Counted from the stretch's first letter, positions 1-7,400 are shown. The stretch is DNA of 12,681 bases from an uncultured Oscillospiraceae bacterium (GCA_945876665.1 CAMCPC010000013.1:1-12681), one strand, 5' to 3'. Made by a program: numbers and translations. Notes: generated from the sequence alone by a model not told the origin.

Positions 1-947
1 CCTGTATATACTCCGCCGTTGGGGGCGTAGCTTGACGATGAGCCGTACCATGTGCTTACAAGATATTCTCCTGGTGCTGTCACAAATACACTATTATTGT
101 AGTTTGAGAATGAGGAGCGTGTATGTGATTTGTTTACCGAACCTACACCGATTACGTTGTCGCAGGCAGCAGGATAATTTTTTCTGCTGTCGGAGTTGTT
201 GCCGACAGCAGCAACCACAATTATATTTTTTTCTGCGGCTCTGTTTACCATTGCCTGAAACTGATTTATTGTGGCAATGTCAGTGGTATTCACGCCAAGA
301 CTCAGATTGATAACGTCGCAGCCATCTTCAATCGCTCTGTCGAAGCCTATAATAAAATTTTCAAGTGAAGTGGTTTTGCCGTTGAATATCTTATACATGG
401 ATATGTCAGCCTTGTCCGCAATTCCTGCGACGCCGATGCCGTTGTTTGTGTCCGCGCCGATAATTCCCGAAACAAATGAGCCGTGGCCGTACTCGTCGGT
501 CACATTATCTGTTTCATCAAACACGTTGTAGCGTTGTACAATCTTGTCGGTGTTTATATCCTCATGACCGTAGTTAATACCGGAATCAATGATGCCTATT
601 TTCACACCGTCACCGCGAAGTCCTTTTTCATAGGCATAAAGCGCGTGAGTGTCGTATAAATTCCATTGACTGGCATAATAAGGGTCGTTCGGCGCGTCAA
701 AAAGTTCAATATCGCAATTGTAAATAATGTCAACAATGCTGTCCTCGTTTACAAAATTATATATTTCATCAATGGTGTCTGCCTTATACATAATTTCACT
801 TGAAATCGGCACACGCTCAATATCGCTGTCAAGCGAAAAAGGAACGGCAATCTCCTCTTTAAGCGTGAACAAATATCCGTCGGCAAATGCCGCAGGAGCG
901 CATAACAGCACTGACAGCACCACTGCCGATAAAATGAGTTTTTTCAA
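1..947 (-). CDS. Secreted subtilisin-like serine protease (S8 family), 3' end cut by window edge
   Basis: Peptidase of the subtilase family, expected to act outside the cell. Read on the minus strand, the first 315 codons are present. A signal peptide (MKK, hydrophobic stretch, AFA cleavage site near residue 22) is followed by a short pro-region of about 65 residues and then the catalytic domain. The catalytic Asp lies in IIDSG (D121), the catalytic His in YGHGS (H155) and the oxyanion Asn in VGNN (N250). The window ends after VYT plus two bases of a Gly codon, exactly where the GTS motif with the catalytic Ser should follow, so the gene is partial only because of the edge. I chose the TTG start at 947 because GAGG at 957-960 sits 9 bases upstream and the protein then begins MKK; another TTG lies at 953. 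The gene starts 12 bases after the sugar kinase stop codon, so it is probably co-transcribed and translationally coupled. The exact substrate is unknown. Confidence 0.9.
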   Translation of the reverse strand, partial: MKKLILSAVVLSVLLCAPAAFADGYLFTLKEEIAVPFSLDSDIERVPISSEIMYKADTIDEIYNFVNEDSIVDIIYNCDIELFDAPNDPYYASQWNLYDTHALYAYEKGLRGDGVKIGIIDSGINYGHEDINTDKIVQRYNVFDETDNVTDEYGHGSFVSGIIGADTNNGIGVAGIADKADISMYKIFNGKTTSLENFIIGFDRAIEDGCDVINLSLGVNTTDIATINQFQAMVNRAAEKNIIVVAAVGNNSDSRKNYPAACDNVIGVGSVNKSHTRSSFSNYNNSVFVTAPGEYLVSTWYGSSSSYAPNGGVYT

Positions 948-959
948 ATTCAACAACCT

Positions 960-1985
960 CTATCTTACCATTTCGTCCTGATGTCCTGTCGCCTTGTGCG
1001 ATTTGATTACATTTTCAATTTCGTCAATGCTGCTTGCGGACATATCACCAATGACTGTGTTTTTAACTGCTGAAAGCGCGTTTCCTATTTCAAGAGCTCT
1101 TTCCGGAGTACCGTGCTTGATAAGACCGTAAAGCACACCGGCAAGGTAAGCGTCACCCGAGCCTATTCTGTCGATAACCTCAATGTTGTTGTAAGGCTTT
1201 TCCTCATAGAATTTGCCGTCAAAAAGCATTTTTGAATTGAAGTTGTGGTGCGTAGGGCTTACAACCTCACGTCTTGTTGTTGCTATCAGCTTGCAGCCGT
1301 AATCGCTTGCGTAGCCCTGCATGATTTCTTCAAGAGTGCCTGTGCGCTGCAACATTCTGCGGGAGGTTTCCTCTGAAACAAACAGGAAGTCCACATACGG
1401 GAAGATTGACTCAACAACCTTTTTTGCCTCATCCTCGCTCCACAGTGACGCGCGGTAGTTTACGTCAAAGGAAATGTACGCGCCCGCCTCCTTGAATTTC
1501 TTTATCATGCCCAGTGAATTTTCTTTAAGATGAGGGTCAAGAGCAAGAGTTATGCTTGAAATATGGAATATTTTTGTCTTGCTGTAAATATCCGTGGGCA
1601 GCTCATCAAGCGACAATGAGCAGAAGCTGGAGTTTGCTCTGTCATAAATAACAGATGACTTTCTCGGATAAGCGCCGCTTTCGTAGTAGTAAATTCCAAG
1701 ACGCTTTTCGGGTGAGTGGTCGTAAATTATGTAGTCGTCCGATACATTTCCGTAGCGTATCTTGTTGCGGATAAAATGTCCCATTTTGTTCTCGGGCAGC
1801 TTTGTGATAATGGCGGAGCGTATGCCAAGCATTGCCGCGCCCGATACGACGTTCAGCTCACTTCCGCCCGCATTCTTGTCGAAGGTTTCGCTCTGTGAAA
1901 TCTTTTCCTTGTCCGGCGGTGAAAGTCTTAGCATGACCTCGCCAAGACCTATAAGGTCATAATCTGTGTTTTCTTTGAATTTCAT
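960..1985 (-). CDS. kdgK: PfkB-family sugar kinase, likely 2-keto-3-deoxygluconate kinase
   Basis: Cytosolic ribokinase/PfkB-fold kinase of 341 aa, most like 2-dehydro-3-deoxygluconokinase, which phosphorylates KDG to KDPG in uronate and pectin breakdown. It shows the N-terminal LIGLGEVMLRL strand, the substrate-binding GGSELNV segment (around residues 40-46) and the C-terminal PfkB signature DRIGSGDAYLAG with the catalytic base D278. Start choice: ATG at 1985 has a clear GGAGG at 1993-1997 with a 7-base spacer. An upstream in-frame ATG at 2003 would put that site inside the gene and is rejected. The stop is TAG at 960-962. A consensus promoter lies directly upstream, and the secreted protease gene follows with almost no gap. 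No KDPG aldolase or uronate isomerase gene is visible in this window, so the KDG assignment rests on family resemblance; another sugar substrate remains possible. Confidence 0.8.
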   Translation of the reverse strand: MKFKENTDYDLIGLGEVMLRLSPPDKEKISQSETFDKNAGGSELNVVSGAAMLGIRSAIITKLPENKMGHFIRNKIRYGNVSDDYIIYDHSPEKRLGIYYYESGAYPRKSSVIYDRANSSFCSLSLDELPTDIYSKTKIFHISSITLALDPHLKENSLGMIKKFKEAGAYISFDVNYRASLWSEDEAKKVVESIFPYVDFLFVSEETSRRMLQRTGTLEEIMQGYASDYGCKLIATTRREVVSPTHHNFNSKMLFDGKFYEEKPYNNIEVIDRIGSGDAYLAGVLYGLIKHGTPERALEIGNALSAVKNTVIGDMSASSIDEIENVIKSHKATGHQDEMVR

Positions 1986-2022
1986 GATAATGCCTCCGTT
2001 CATCTTATTATTCTATAGCTTA

Positions 2023-2052
2023 ATTATACAATAAAACAGAGAATTTAGTCAA
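2023..2052 (-). promoter_or_regulatory. Sigma-A type promoter for the sugar kinase operon
   Basis: On the minus strand, TTGACT (2052-2047) and TATAAT (2028-2023) are separated by 18 bases. The -10 is a perfect consensus match. It sits about 38 bases upstream of the chosen ATG at 1985. Its -35 lies only a few bases from the -35 of the divergent promoter, so the two could compete for RNA polymerase or share a regulator. Confidence 0.7.
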
Positions 2053-2058
2053 TATTTA

Positions 2059-2087
2059 TTGTAAATATTTGATGTATATGATACAAT
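2059..2087 (+). promoter_or_regulatory. Promoter for the Cys-rich protein / SOD operon
   Basis: TTGTAA (2059-2064), a 17-base spacer and TACAAT (2082-2087) preceded by TGa make an extended -10 promoter. The weak -35 is offset by the TGn motif. Predicted transcription starts near 2094, about 20 bases before the first ATG. It is back to back with the sugar kinase promoter. Confidence 0.55.
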
Positions 2088-2112
2088 ATTTTTACAGAAA
2101 GAGGTGGCTGTG

Positions 2113-2289
2113 ATGAAAAGTAATTGCGAAATTTGTATGAACTATTATTATGATGAAGAATATGAGTGCTATTGCTGCGCAATGAATCTGGACGAGGACG
2201 AAATGTACAGATTTGTGAGAGGAAATAATGATAACTGCCACTATTTCAGAATGGGTGATGATTACACCATTGTGAGAAAGCAGAATTAA
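2113..2289 (+). CDS. Small Cys-rich protein, DUF6472-like
   Basis: A 58-aa acidic, soluble protein with six Cys residues: C5 and C8 (CEIC), C19, C21 and C22 (CYCC), and C42 (NCHYF). The paired Cys motifs suggest a metal-binding (zinc or iron) fold. The aromatic and acidic pattern (MNYYYDEEYEC, LDEDEMYRF, a final YxIVRK) matches my memory of the clostridial DUF6472 family, whose function is not known to me. The ATG at 2113 was chosen because AAGAGGTGG at 2099-2107 is well placed. An in-frame GTG at 2104 lies inside that site. The next gene, the SOD, begins 51 bases downstream on the same strand with no terminator between, so they are likely co-transcribed. No signal peptide or membrane segment is seen. 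Confidence 0.75.
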   Translation: MKSNCEICMNYYYDEEYECYCCAMNLDEDEMYRFVRGNNDNCHYFRMGDDYTIVRKQN

Positions 2290-2340
2290 AAATAAATTTG
2301 TCTGCCGCCGCATAACATAATACATAGGAGGTAATGTGTT

Positions 2341-2823
2341 ATGAATATAGGCAGAAAAAACAGCAATCACATACAGCAGAGTGTTACGGCAAAGGCGGCA
2401 GTTATGGGGAGTAAGGATTATCCTGCGCTGCACGGAACTGTTACACTAAGACAAATGAAAAACGGCGTGCTTGTGACGGCGGAAATATTCGGCTTGCCAA
2501 GTAAACAGGATAAATGCGACGGGGGAGTATTCGGATTTCATATCCATGAGGGAACGCAGTGCAGCGGCAATGAAAAAGACCCCTTTGCCGACGCAAAAAT
2601 GCACTTCAATCCCGACGGCTGTCCGCACCCGTACCACGCGGGCGATTTGCCGCCGCTTTTCGGTAATAACGGATATGCGTATCTGTCTGTATTCACAAAC
2701 AGATTCAGAGTGGATGAGGTAATAGGCAGAGTGATTATAATACATAGCAAGCCTGATGATTTTACAACGCAGCCAAGCGGAAATTCGGGCGCAAAAATCG
2801 CGTGCGGAAAGATAAGAAAATAA
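2341..2823 (+). CDS. Cytosolic Cu/Zn superoxide dismutase-family protein
   Basis: A 160-aa protein of the SodC family, which dismutes superoxide to peroxide and oxygen. All expected metal ligands are present: copper H67 and H69 (HIHEG), bridging H88 (HFNP), H135 (IIHSKPDD), and zinc H96, H99 and D102 (PHPYHAGDLPP). The Zn loop is short, as in bacterial forms. C74 and C155 correspond to the conserved disulfide. The residue equivalent to the electrostatic-guidance Arg143 of the animal enzymes is Lys (K152, GAKIACG). There is no signal peptide, which is unusual because most bacterial Cu/Zn SODs are exported. AGGAGG at 2326-2331 is 9 bases before the ATG. It follows the Cys-rich gene and precedes the oxygen-sensitive PFL genes, suggesting a role in oxygen tolerance. 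Activity is inferred from ligand conservation. Confidence 0.85.
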   Translation: MNIGRKNSNHIQQSVTAKAAVMGSKDYPALHGTVTLRQMKNGVLVTAEIFGLPSKQDKCDGGVFGFHIHEGTQCSGNEKDPFADAKMHFNPDGCPHPYHAGDLPPLFGNNGYAYLSVFTNRFRVDEVIGRVIIIHSKPDDFTTQPSGNSGAKIACGKIRK

Positions 2824-2851
2824 TAAAATACACCAAAATAGTATAATATCC

Positions 2852-2881
2852 AAAAAGGGCGCGAAAAAGCGCCCTTTTTTT
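2852..2881 (+). terminator. Intrinsic terminator after the SOD gene
   Basis: GGGCGC (2857-2862) pairs perfectly with GCGCCC (2869-2874) around a 6-base loop. It is flanked by five A and followed by seven T (2875-2881). It closes the operon 28 bases after the SOD stop and separates it from the pflB promoter. Confidence 0.92.
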
Positions 2882-2906
2882 GGCAAAAAAGACAAGACAC
2901 AATATA

Positions 2907-2940
2907 TTGACTTTTTTATATATAGGTGATACTATATATA
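2907..2940 (+). promoter_or_regulatory. pflB promoter overlapped by a 9-bp palindrome
   Basis: TTGACT (2907-2912), a 17-base spacer and TACTAT (2930-2935) with TGa in front form an extended -10 promoter. A perfect inverted repeat, TATATATAG (2917-2925) and CTATATATA (2932-2940), separated by 6 bases, covers the spacer and the -10. A bound regulator here would block polymerase. I see no Rex-type TTGTTAA...TTAACAA box. Operator function is inference. Confidence 0.55.
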
Positions 2941-3010
2941 TGCGGTTAGCGAGCTCTAACGCAAAAAGTGTTAGGAACTTAAAAAAATACAGCCAGAAGC
3001 TGTATCCGCA
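2941..3010 (+). other. Structured 5' leader of pflB with alternative pairings
   Basis: About 100 bases lie between the predicted start of transcription (near 2942) and the pflB ATG. A perfect 7-bp hairpin is formed by ATACAGC (2987-2993) and GCTGTAT (2999-3005) with a 5-base loop. TGCGG (2941-2945) can pair with CCGCA (3006-3010) to enclose the whole region. CTAAC (2956-2960) can pair with either GTTAG at 2945-2949 or GTTAG at 2970-2974, so several folds exclude one another. It does not match the pfl/ZTP riboswitch consensus as I know it. It may be a regulatory RNA or simply a 5' stabilising structure. Confidence 0.45.
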
Positions 3011-3042
3011 AAGCAACTTAAAGATAAACAGGAGGAGATATT

Positions 3043-5301
3043 ATGCTAAACGAACAAAGAGAAGAATGGGTAGGCTTCGTGCCCGGAAAATGGACACAAT
3101 CCATAGATGTTCGTGACTTCATTCAGAATAACTATACCGCCTATGATGGCGATGAGTCATTCCTCGCAGGTCCGACAGAAGCTACAGATAAGCTATGGGG
3201 TAAGCTGAAGGAGCTTCAGAAGGAGGAACGTGCAAAGGGCGGCGTTCTTGATATGGATACAAATATTGTATCATCAATCACCTCGCATGGACCGGGATAT
3301 ATAAGCGACGACTTGAAGGACCTTGAGCAGATAGTTGGTTTGCAGACGGACAAGCCTTTAAAGAGAGCATTTATGCCCTACGGCGGTATCCGTATGGCAG
3401 AGGATTCCCTAAAGATGTACGGCTATGAGCCTGACGCTGAAATGCACAAGATTTTCACGGATTATCACAAGACACATAATCAGGGCGTGTTTGATGCGTA
3501 CACACCTGAAATGCGTGCAATCAGAAAGAACAAGATTGTAACAGGTCTGCCCGACACATACGGCAGAGGCCGTATCGTGGGAGATTACAGAAGAGTGGCT
3601 CTTTACGGTATTGATTACCTTATGGAGCAGAAGGCAAAGGATTTTGACAACTGCGGCGACGGCACAATGACAGACGACGTTATCCGTCTGAGAGAAGAAA
3701 TCCAGATGCAGTACAGATCGCTTGGCGAAATGAAGAAGATGGCTGCTTCATACGGCTATGATATTTCAAAGCCTGCCACGACTGCAAAGGAGGCTGTTCA
3801 GTGGCTGTACTTTGGTTACCTTGCTGCAATCAAGACACAGAACGGCGCGGCAATGAGCGTGGGCAGAGTTTCAACTTTCCTTGATATATATATCACAAGA
3901 GATTTGGAAAACGGAAAAATTACAGAGTCAGAGGCGCAGGAGCTTATCGACCATTTCGTAATGAAGCTGAGAATGGTTAAATTTGCAAGACCTGATTCAT
4001 ATAACCAGCTGTTCTCCGGCGACCCTGTATGGGCAACGCTTGAGGTTGCCGGTATCGGTCAGGACGGCAGACACATGATTACAAAGAATGACTACCGCTT
4101 CCTGCACACACTTGTGAACATGGGCCCCGCGCCTGAGCCTAACCTTACAGTTCTGTATTCGTCAAGACTTCCTGAAAACTTCAAGAAATTCGCGGCGTAC
4201 ATTTCAGTAAAAACAAGCTCAGTCCAGTATGAAAACGATGACGTTATGCGTCCTGTATGGGGCGACGATTACTCAATCTGCTGCTGCGTATCAGCTACAC
4301 AGACAGGTAAGGAAATGCAGTTCTTCGGCGCAAGAGCAAACCTTGCAAAGTGCCTTATGTACGCTATCAACGGCGGTGTTGACGTAAAGACGCTTGCACA
4401 GGTAGGACCTGCTTATAAGCCTATAACATCGGAATACCTTGATTATGACGAGGTAATGGAGAAGTATGACGCTATGATGGAATGGCTTGCCGGTGTTTAT
4501 GTGAACACATTAAACCTAATCCACTATATGCACGATAAGTATTATTACGAGGCTGCCGAGCTTGCTCTTATTGATACGGACGTAAGACGTACATTTGCTA
4601 CGGGTATCGCAGGCTTCTCACACGTTGTAGATTCACTCAGCGCTATAAAGTACGCAAAGGTTAAGACAATACGTAACGAGCAGGGTATCGTGGTTGACTT
4701 TGAAACAGAGGGTGACTTCCCGCGTTACGGAAACGATGATGACAGAGCAGACGAAATTGCAGTATGGCTTCTTAAAACCTTTATGGGCAAGCTTAAGCAC
4801 TATCACACATACCGCAACAGTGAGCCGACAACATCAATTCTTACAATCACATCAAACGTTGTATACGGTAAGGCTACTTCTTCGCTTCCTGACGGAAGAA
4901 AGGCAGGCGAACCGCTGTCACCGGGCGCAAACCCGTCCTACGGCGCAGAGAAGAACGGTCTGCTTGCATCACTTAATTCAGTTGCAAAGCTGCCGTATGA
5001 GTACGCGCTTGACGGTATTTCAAACACACAGACAATTTCACCTGACGCTTTGGGTCACGATGATACAGAGAGAACAAATAATCTTGTAAACGTTCTTGAC
5101 GGCTACTTTGATCAGGGCGCGCATCATCTGAACGTGAACGTGTTCGGTACAGAAAAGCTTATTGACGCTATGGAGCATCCGGAAAAGGAAGAATACGCAA
5201 ACTTCACAATCCGTGTATCAGGCTATGCGGTTAAGTTCATAGACCTGACAAAGGAACAGCAGCTTGACGTTATTTCAAGAACCTGCCACAAGTCAATGTA
5301 A
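3043..5301 (+). CDS. pflB: Pyruvate formate-lyase (formate C-acetyltransferase)
   Basis: A 752-aa cytosolic glycyl-radical enzyme that converts pyruvate and CoA to acetyl-CoA and formate in anaerobic sugar fermentation. Its length is close to the 760 aa of the Escherichia coli enzyme. The catalytic Cys pair is C414-C415 in SICCCVSA, with an extra Cys (C413) just before it. The glycyl radical site is G727 in RVSGYAVKF, and the C-terminal LTKEQQ...DVISRT tail is conserved. AGGAGG at 3030-3035 with a 7-base spacer fixes the ATG at 3043. The gene has its own promoter and a structured leader. The activase gene pflA follows after a terminator-like hairpin, the classic pairing. Being a radical enzyme it is inactivated by oxygen, which makes the neighbouring SOD gene notable. 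Codon use is regular, as expected for a highly expressed gene. Confidence 0.98.
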   Translation: MLNEQREEWVGFVPGKWTQSIDVRDFIQNNYTAYDGDESFLAGPTEATDKLWGKLKELQKEERAKGGVLDMDTNIVSSITSHGPGYISDDLKDLEQIVGLQTDKPLKRAFMPYGGIRMAEDSLKMYGYEPDAEMHKIFTDYHKTHNQGVFDAYTPEMRAIRKNKIVTGLPDTYGRGRIVGDYRRVALYGIDYLMEQKAKDFDNCGDGTMTDDVIRLREEIQMQYRSLGEMKKMAASYGYDISKPATTAKEAVQWLYFGYLAAIKTQNGAAMSVGRVSTFLDIYITRDLENGKITESEAQELIDHFVMKLRMVKFARPDSYNQLFSGDPVWATLEVAGIGQDGRHMITKNDYRFLHTLVNMGPAPEPNLTVLYSSRLPENFKKFAAYISVKTSSVQYENDDVMRPVWGDDYSICCCVSATQTGKEMQFFGARANLAKCLMYAINGGVDVKTLAQVGPAYKPITSEYLDYDEVMEKYDAMMEWLAGVYVNTLNLIHYMHDKYYYEAAELALIDTDVRRTFATGIAGFSHVVDSLSAIKYAKVKTIRNEQGIVVDFETEGDFPRYGNDDDRADEIAVWLLKTFMGKLKHYHTYRNSEPTTSILTITSNVVYGKATSSLPDGRKAGEPLSPGANPSYGAEKNGLLASLNSVAKLPYEYALDGISNTQTISPDALGHDDTERTNNLVNVLDGYFDQGAHHLNVNVFGTEKLIDAMEHPEKEEYANFTIRVSGYAVKFIDLTKEQQLDVISRTCHKSM

Positions 5302-5327
5302 TAAAGCTTGTAAAAAAGAAGGCTATT

Positions 5328-5372
5328 AAAGGGACTGTCGCGTTAAAAAGCGCATAGGGGCAGTCCCTTTTT
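5328..5372 (+). terminator. Terminator-like hairpin between pflB and pflA
   Basis: AAAGGGACTG (5328-5337) pairs perfectly with CAGTCCCTTT (5361-5370). A small inner stem (GCG 5340-5342 with CGC 5351-5353) lies in the loop, and five T follow at 5368-5372. Because pflA follows 26 bases later with no obvious promoter, it probably acts as a partial terminator or RNA-processing barrier. That would give much more lyase than activase. Confidence 0.75.
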
Positions 5373-5397
5373 CATAACTGTGTAAAGGAGAGCATTT

Positions 5398-6132
5398 ATG
5401 TACGGCTATATTCATTCTACAGAAAGCTTCGGCAGCGTTGATGGGCCGGGAGTACGCTTTATTATATTTGTTTCGGGCTGTCCCATGCGCTGTCAGTTCT
5501 GCCATAACCCGGACACGTGGGACATGATGAGCGGTGAAAAAATTGAAGCAGATGACCTTGTGAAAAAGGCTATGCGCTTTAAAGCGTACTGGAAAAAGGA
5601 CGGCGGCATTACCGTAAGCGGCGGCGAACCGCTGATGCAGATTGATTTTCTGATTGAGTTGTTTAAAAAGTTTAAGGCGCAGGGCGTTCATACAACTATT
5701 GACACAAGCGGCGCACCGTTTACAAGGGAGGAACCGTTTTTTTCAAAATTTGAGGAGCTTATGAAGTATACGGACTTGCTGCTTGTCGATATAAAGCATA
5801 TTGACGAAGAAAAGCATATTGAGCTTACAGGCAGAAAAAATGATAATATCCTTGATATGCTGCGTTATCTGTCCGAAATAAAGAAGCCGATATGGATTCG
5901 TCACGTGCTTGTGCCCGAAAGGAGCGACTATGACGAGTATCTTACAAGAACACGCGAGTTTATCGACACGCTTGACAACGTGGAAAGGGTGGAGGTTCTG
6001 CCTTATCACACGCTTGGTGAGCCTAAGTGGGAAAAACTTGGAATAGAATATAAGCTTGACGGAATTAATCCGCCGAGCGAGGAACGCATTAAGAACGCAA
6101 ATAATATATTAAGAACAAAAAACGCTGAATGA
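5398..6132 (+). CDS. pflA: Pyruvate formate-lyase activating enzyme (radical SAM)
   Basis: A 244-aa radical SAM enzyme, near the 246 aa of E. coli PflA. It uses a [4Fe-4S] cluster and S-adenosylmethionine to abstract a hydrogen from the PflB glycine and make the glycyl radical. The cluster ligands are C28, C32 and C35 (CPMRCQFC). SGGEPL is the SAM-contacting GGE motif, and the N-terminal FGSVDGPGVRF is characteristic of PFL activases. GGAG at 5387-5390, 7 bases before the ATG, fixes the start. It lies downstream of pflB in the usual order. Expression probably depends on read-through of the intervening hairpin. The last codons form one arm of a bidirectional terminator. The next gene is on the opposite strand. 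Confidence 0.97.
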   Translation: MYGYIHSTESFGSVDGPGVRFIIFVSGCPMRCQFCHNPDTWDMMSGEKIEADDLVKKAMRFKAYWKKDGGITVSGGEPLMQIDFLIELFKKFKAQGVHTTIDTSGAPFTREEPFFSKFEELMKYTDLLLVDIKHIDEEKHIELTGRKNDNILDMLRYLSEIKKPIWIRHVLVPERSDYDEYLTRTREFIDTLDNVERVEVLPYHTLGEPKWEKLGIEYKLDGINPPSEERIKNANNILRTKNAE

Positions 6133-6151
6133 TTTTTTTATTCAGCGTTTT
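6121..6151. terminator. Bidirectional terminator between pflA and the GNAT gene
   Basis: AACGCTGAAT (6121-6130) pairs perfectly with ATTCAGCGTT (6140-6149) around a 9-base loop. The left arm contains the end of pflA, including two bases of its stop codon. On the plus strand a short T run follows. On the minus strand six T follow the stem, giving a strong terminator for the converging GNAT gene. Confidence 0.88.
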
Positions 6152-6156
6152 ATAAA

Positions 6157-6579
6157 TTATATCAGTTTTTTTACCATTTTTATATGAGGACAATCCTCAT
6201 CCATGTATTCTTCTCCGACAGCAATGTATCCAAGCTTTTTGTAAAATTCCATGACACGTACCTGTGCCGATAATTCAACCTTGTTAAAGCCTGAATCAAA
6301 AGCCTTCTTTTCAAGCACGGCGATTACAAGGCTTCCAAGAGACATGCCGCGGAATTCACGCAGAACGGCAACTCGGCCTATGTGCATAGCACCGTTTTCG
6401 CCGCTGTATAGTCTGCCTGTGGCGGCATACCTGTTTTTAACAAACAAAACTACATGATATGCTATTGCGTCAATATCATCAAATTCATCGTTAAATCCCT
6501 GTTCGTCTACAAATACCCGTTTCCTTATATCAAGGGCAGACGGATTATTCTCAATACCTTTTGTAAGTTTGTATCTCAT
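6157..6579 (-). CDS. GNAT-family N-acetyltransferase, ElaA-like
   Basis: A 140-aa soluble acetyltransferase that would use acetyl-CoA to acetylate an unknown amine. The N-terminal RKRVFVDEQG (19-28) followed by acidic residues and AYH (40-42) is typical of ElaA/YjcF-like GNATs. The acetyl-CoA pyrophosphate loop is VAVLREFRGMSLGS (70-83), and motif B-like SAQ...FYKKLGY lies at 104-118. In the loop, Ser80 stands where Gly is usual in RGxGxG. The ATG at 6579 was chosen because GGGAGG (6592-6587) is 7 bases upstream; a longer in-frame start at 6603 would place this site inside the gene. It starts 20 bases after the HAD phosphatase stop, so the two form an operon read toward pflA. The substrate cannot be told from sequence. 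Confidence 0.88.
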   Translation of the reverse strand: MRYKLTKGIENNPSALDIRKRVFVDEQGFNDEFDDIDAIAYHVVLFVKNRYAATGRLYSGENGAMHIGRVAVLREFRGMSLGSLVIAVLEKKAFDSGFNKVELSAQVRVMEFYKKLGYIAVGEEYMDEDCPHIKMVKKLI

Positions 6580-6599
6580 TGATGTACCTCCCGGAATTA

Positions 6600-7247
6600 T
6601 CACTGCATAAGTATTTTAAGCAAATCTTCAAGATTATCCGCAATAAAGTCTGCGCCGGCTTCCTCAAGCTCGCCTTCTTCAGCATAACCGAAGCGCACGC
6701 CGCAGGAAGCAACGGAGCATTTTTTCGCGCCGATTATATCCTGCTTTCTGTCACCGACCATTATAACATTTTCGCGCGGACATTCAAGCTTTTCAATAGC
6801 GTATTCGATAACCTCGTTTTTATCGTTTCGTGTGCCGTCAAGCTCCGAGCCGCATATCAGCTTAAAATACGGGCGCAGACGGTATTTTGACATAATTCTG
6901 TCCGCAAACACTTTTGGCTTTGACGTGGCAAGCGCAAGGACGTGCCCGCTGTCCACCAATTTTTGCAGTAAATCGTAAATGCCGTCATATACCTTGTTTT
7001 CAAACAGCCCGACAGTAGAAAATCTTTCGCGGTACTTGTCAACCGCTTCAAGCGACTTTTTCTCGTCGAAGCCGTAATATTCGCGGAACGAATAAACAAG
7101 CGGCGGACCTATAAACCGCATAAGCTTTGAATAGTCCGTTTCGTGTATGCCATAATACTCCAACGCATATTTTACGCAGTTTGTAATTCCCTCCTGCGGA
7201 TCTGTCAGCGTTCCGTCAAGATCGAAAAAAATGTATTTATATTTCAC
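6600..7247 (-). CDS. HAD-family hydrolase, phosphoglycolate phosphatase / 5'-nucleotidase type
   Basis: A 215-aa cytosolic haloacid dehalogenase-fold phosphatase. Motif I is FFDLDGTLTD with nucleophile D9 and acid D11. Motif II is ATSKPK (T108/S109), motif III Lys is K143, and motif IV is VGDRKQD with D166 and D170, so the active site is complete. A helical cap (about 16-85) carries RFIGPPL, which I associate with the Gph/PynA-like 5'-nucleotidase subgroup. The likely role is detoxifying phosphoglycolate or hydrolysing nucleotides or another small phosphoester. The start is GTG at 7247 with a G-rich site at 7255-7259. A good extended -10 promoter is upstream. The GNAT gene follows in the same operon. 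Substrate is unresolved. Confidence 0.9.
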   Translation of the reverse strand: MKYKYIFFDLDGTLTDPQEGITNCVKYALEYYGIHETDYSKLMRFIGPPLVYSFREYYGFDEKKSLEAVDKYRERFSTVGLFENKVYDGIYDLLQKLVDSGHVLALATSKPKVFADRIMSKYRLRPYFKLICGSELDGTRNDKNEVIEYAIEKLECPRENVIMVGDRKQDIIGAKKCSVASCGVRFGYAEEGELEEAGADFIADNLEDLLKILMQ

Positions 7248-7282
7248 GTCAATTCCCCCGAATGCTAATTTACAATAAGATT

Positions 7283-7311
7283 ATTATATCACATAATCCC
7301 AAGTGATACAA
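7283..7311 (-). promoter_or_regulatory. Promoter for the HAD/GNAT operon
   Basis: On the minus strand, TTGTAT (7311-7306), 17 bases, and TATAAT (7288-7283) preceded by TGa. It is an extended -10 promoter about 36 bases upstream of the GTG start of the HAD gene. Confidence 0.65.
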
Positions 7312-7338
7312 CACGGATTTAAGCTATATACAATAAAT

Positions 7339-7367
7339 TTGCAAAATAAGCAGTAACGTGGTATAAT
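7339..7367 (+). promoter_or_regulatory. Promoter for the ROK kinase gene
   Basis: TTGCAA (7339-7344), 17 bases, and TATAAT (7362-7367) with TGg in front form a strong extended -10 promoter. It is 33 bases upstream of the ATG at 7401 and divergent from the HAD promoter. Its intact state suggests the interruption in the gene is recent. Confidence 0.72.
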
Positions 7368-7400
7368 TGGTGTAGATTTTATATGCGGAGAGGTAAGAAT

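Noticed and set aside
2941..3042. pfl-type (ZTP) riboswitch upstream of pflB
   Set aside because: The conserved 3' block CCGCCUGGGCA and the GGCGAA-type region that I know for that class are not present, so the structured leader was left unassigned.
2880..3116. Possible 78-residue plus-strand gene across the pflB leader
   Set aside because: It runs through the terminator end, the promoter and the start of pflB, has no ribosome binding site and shows no recognisable protein features.
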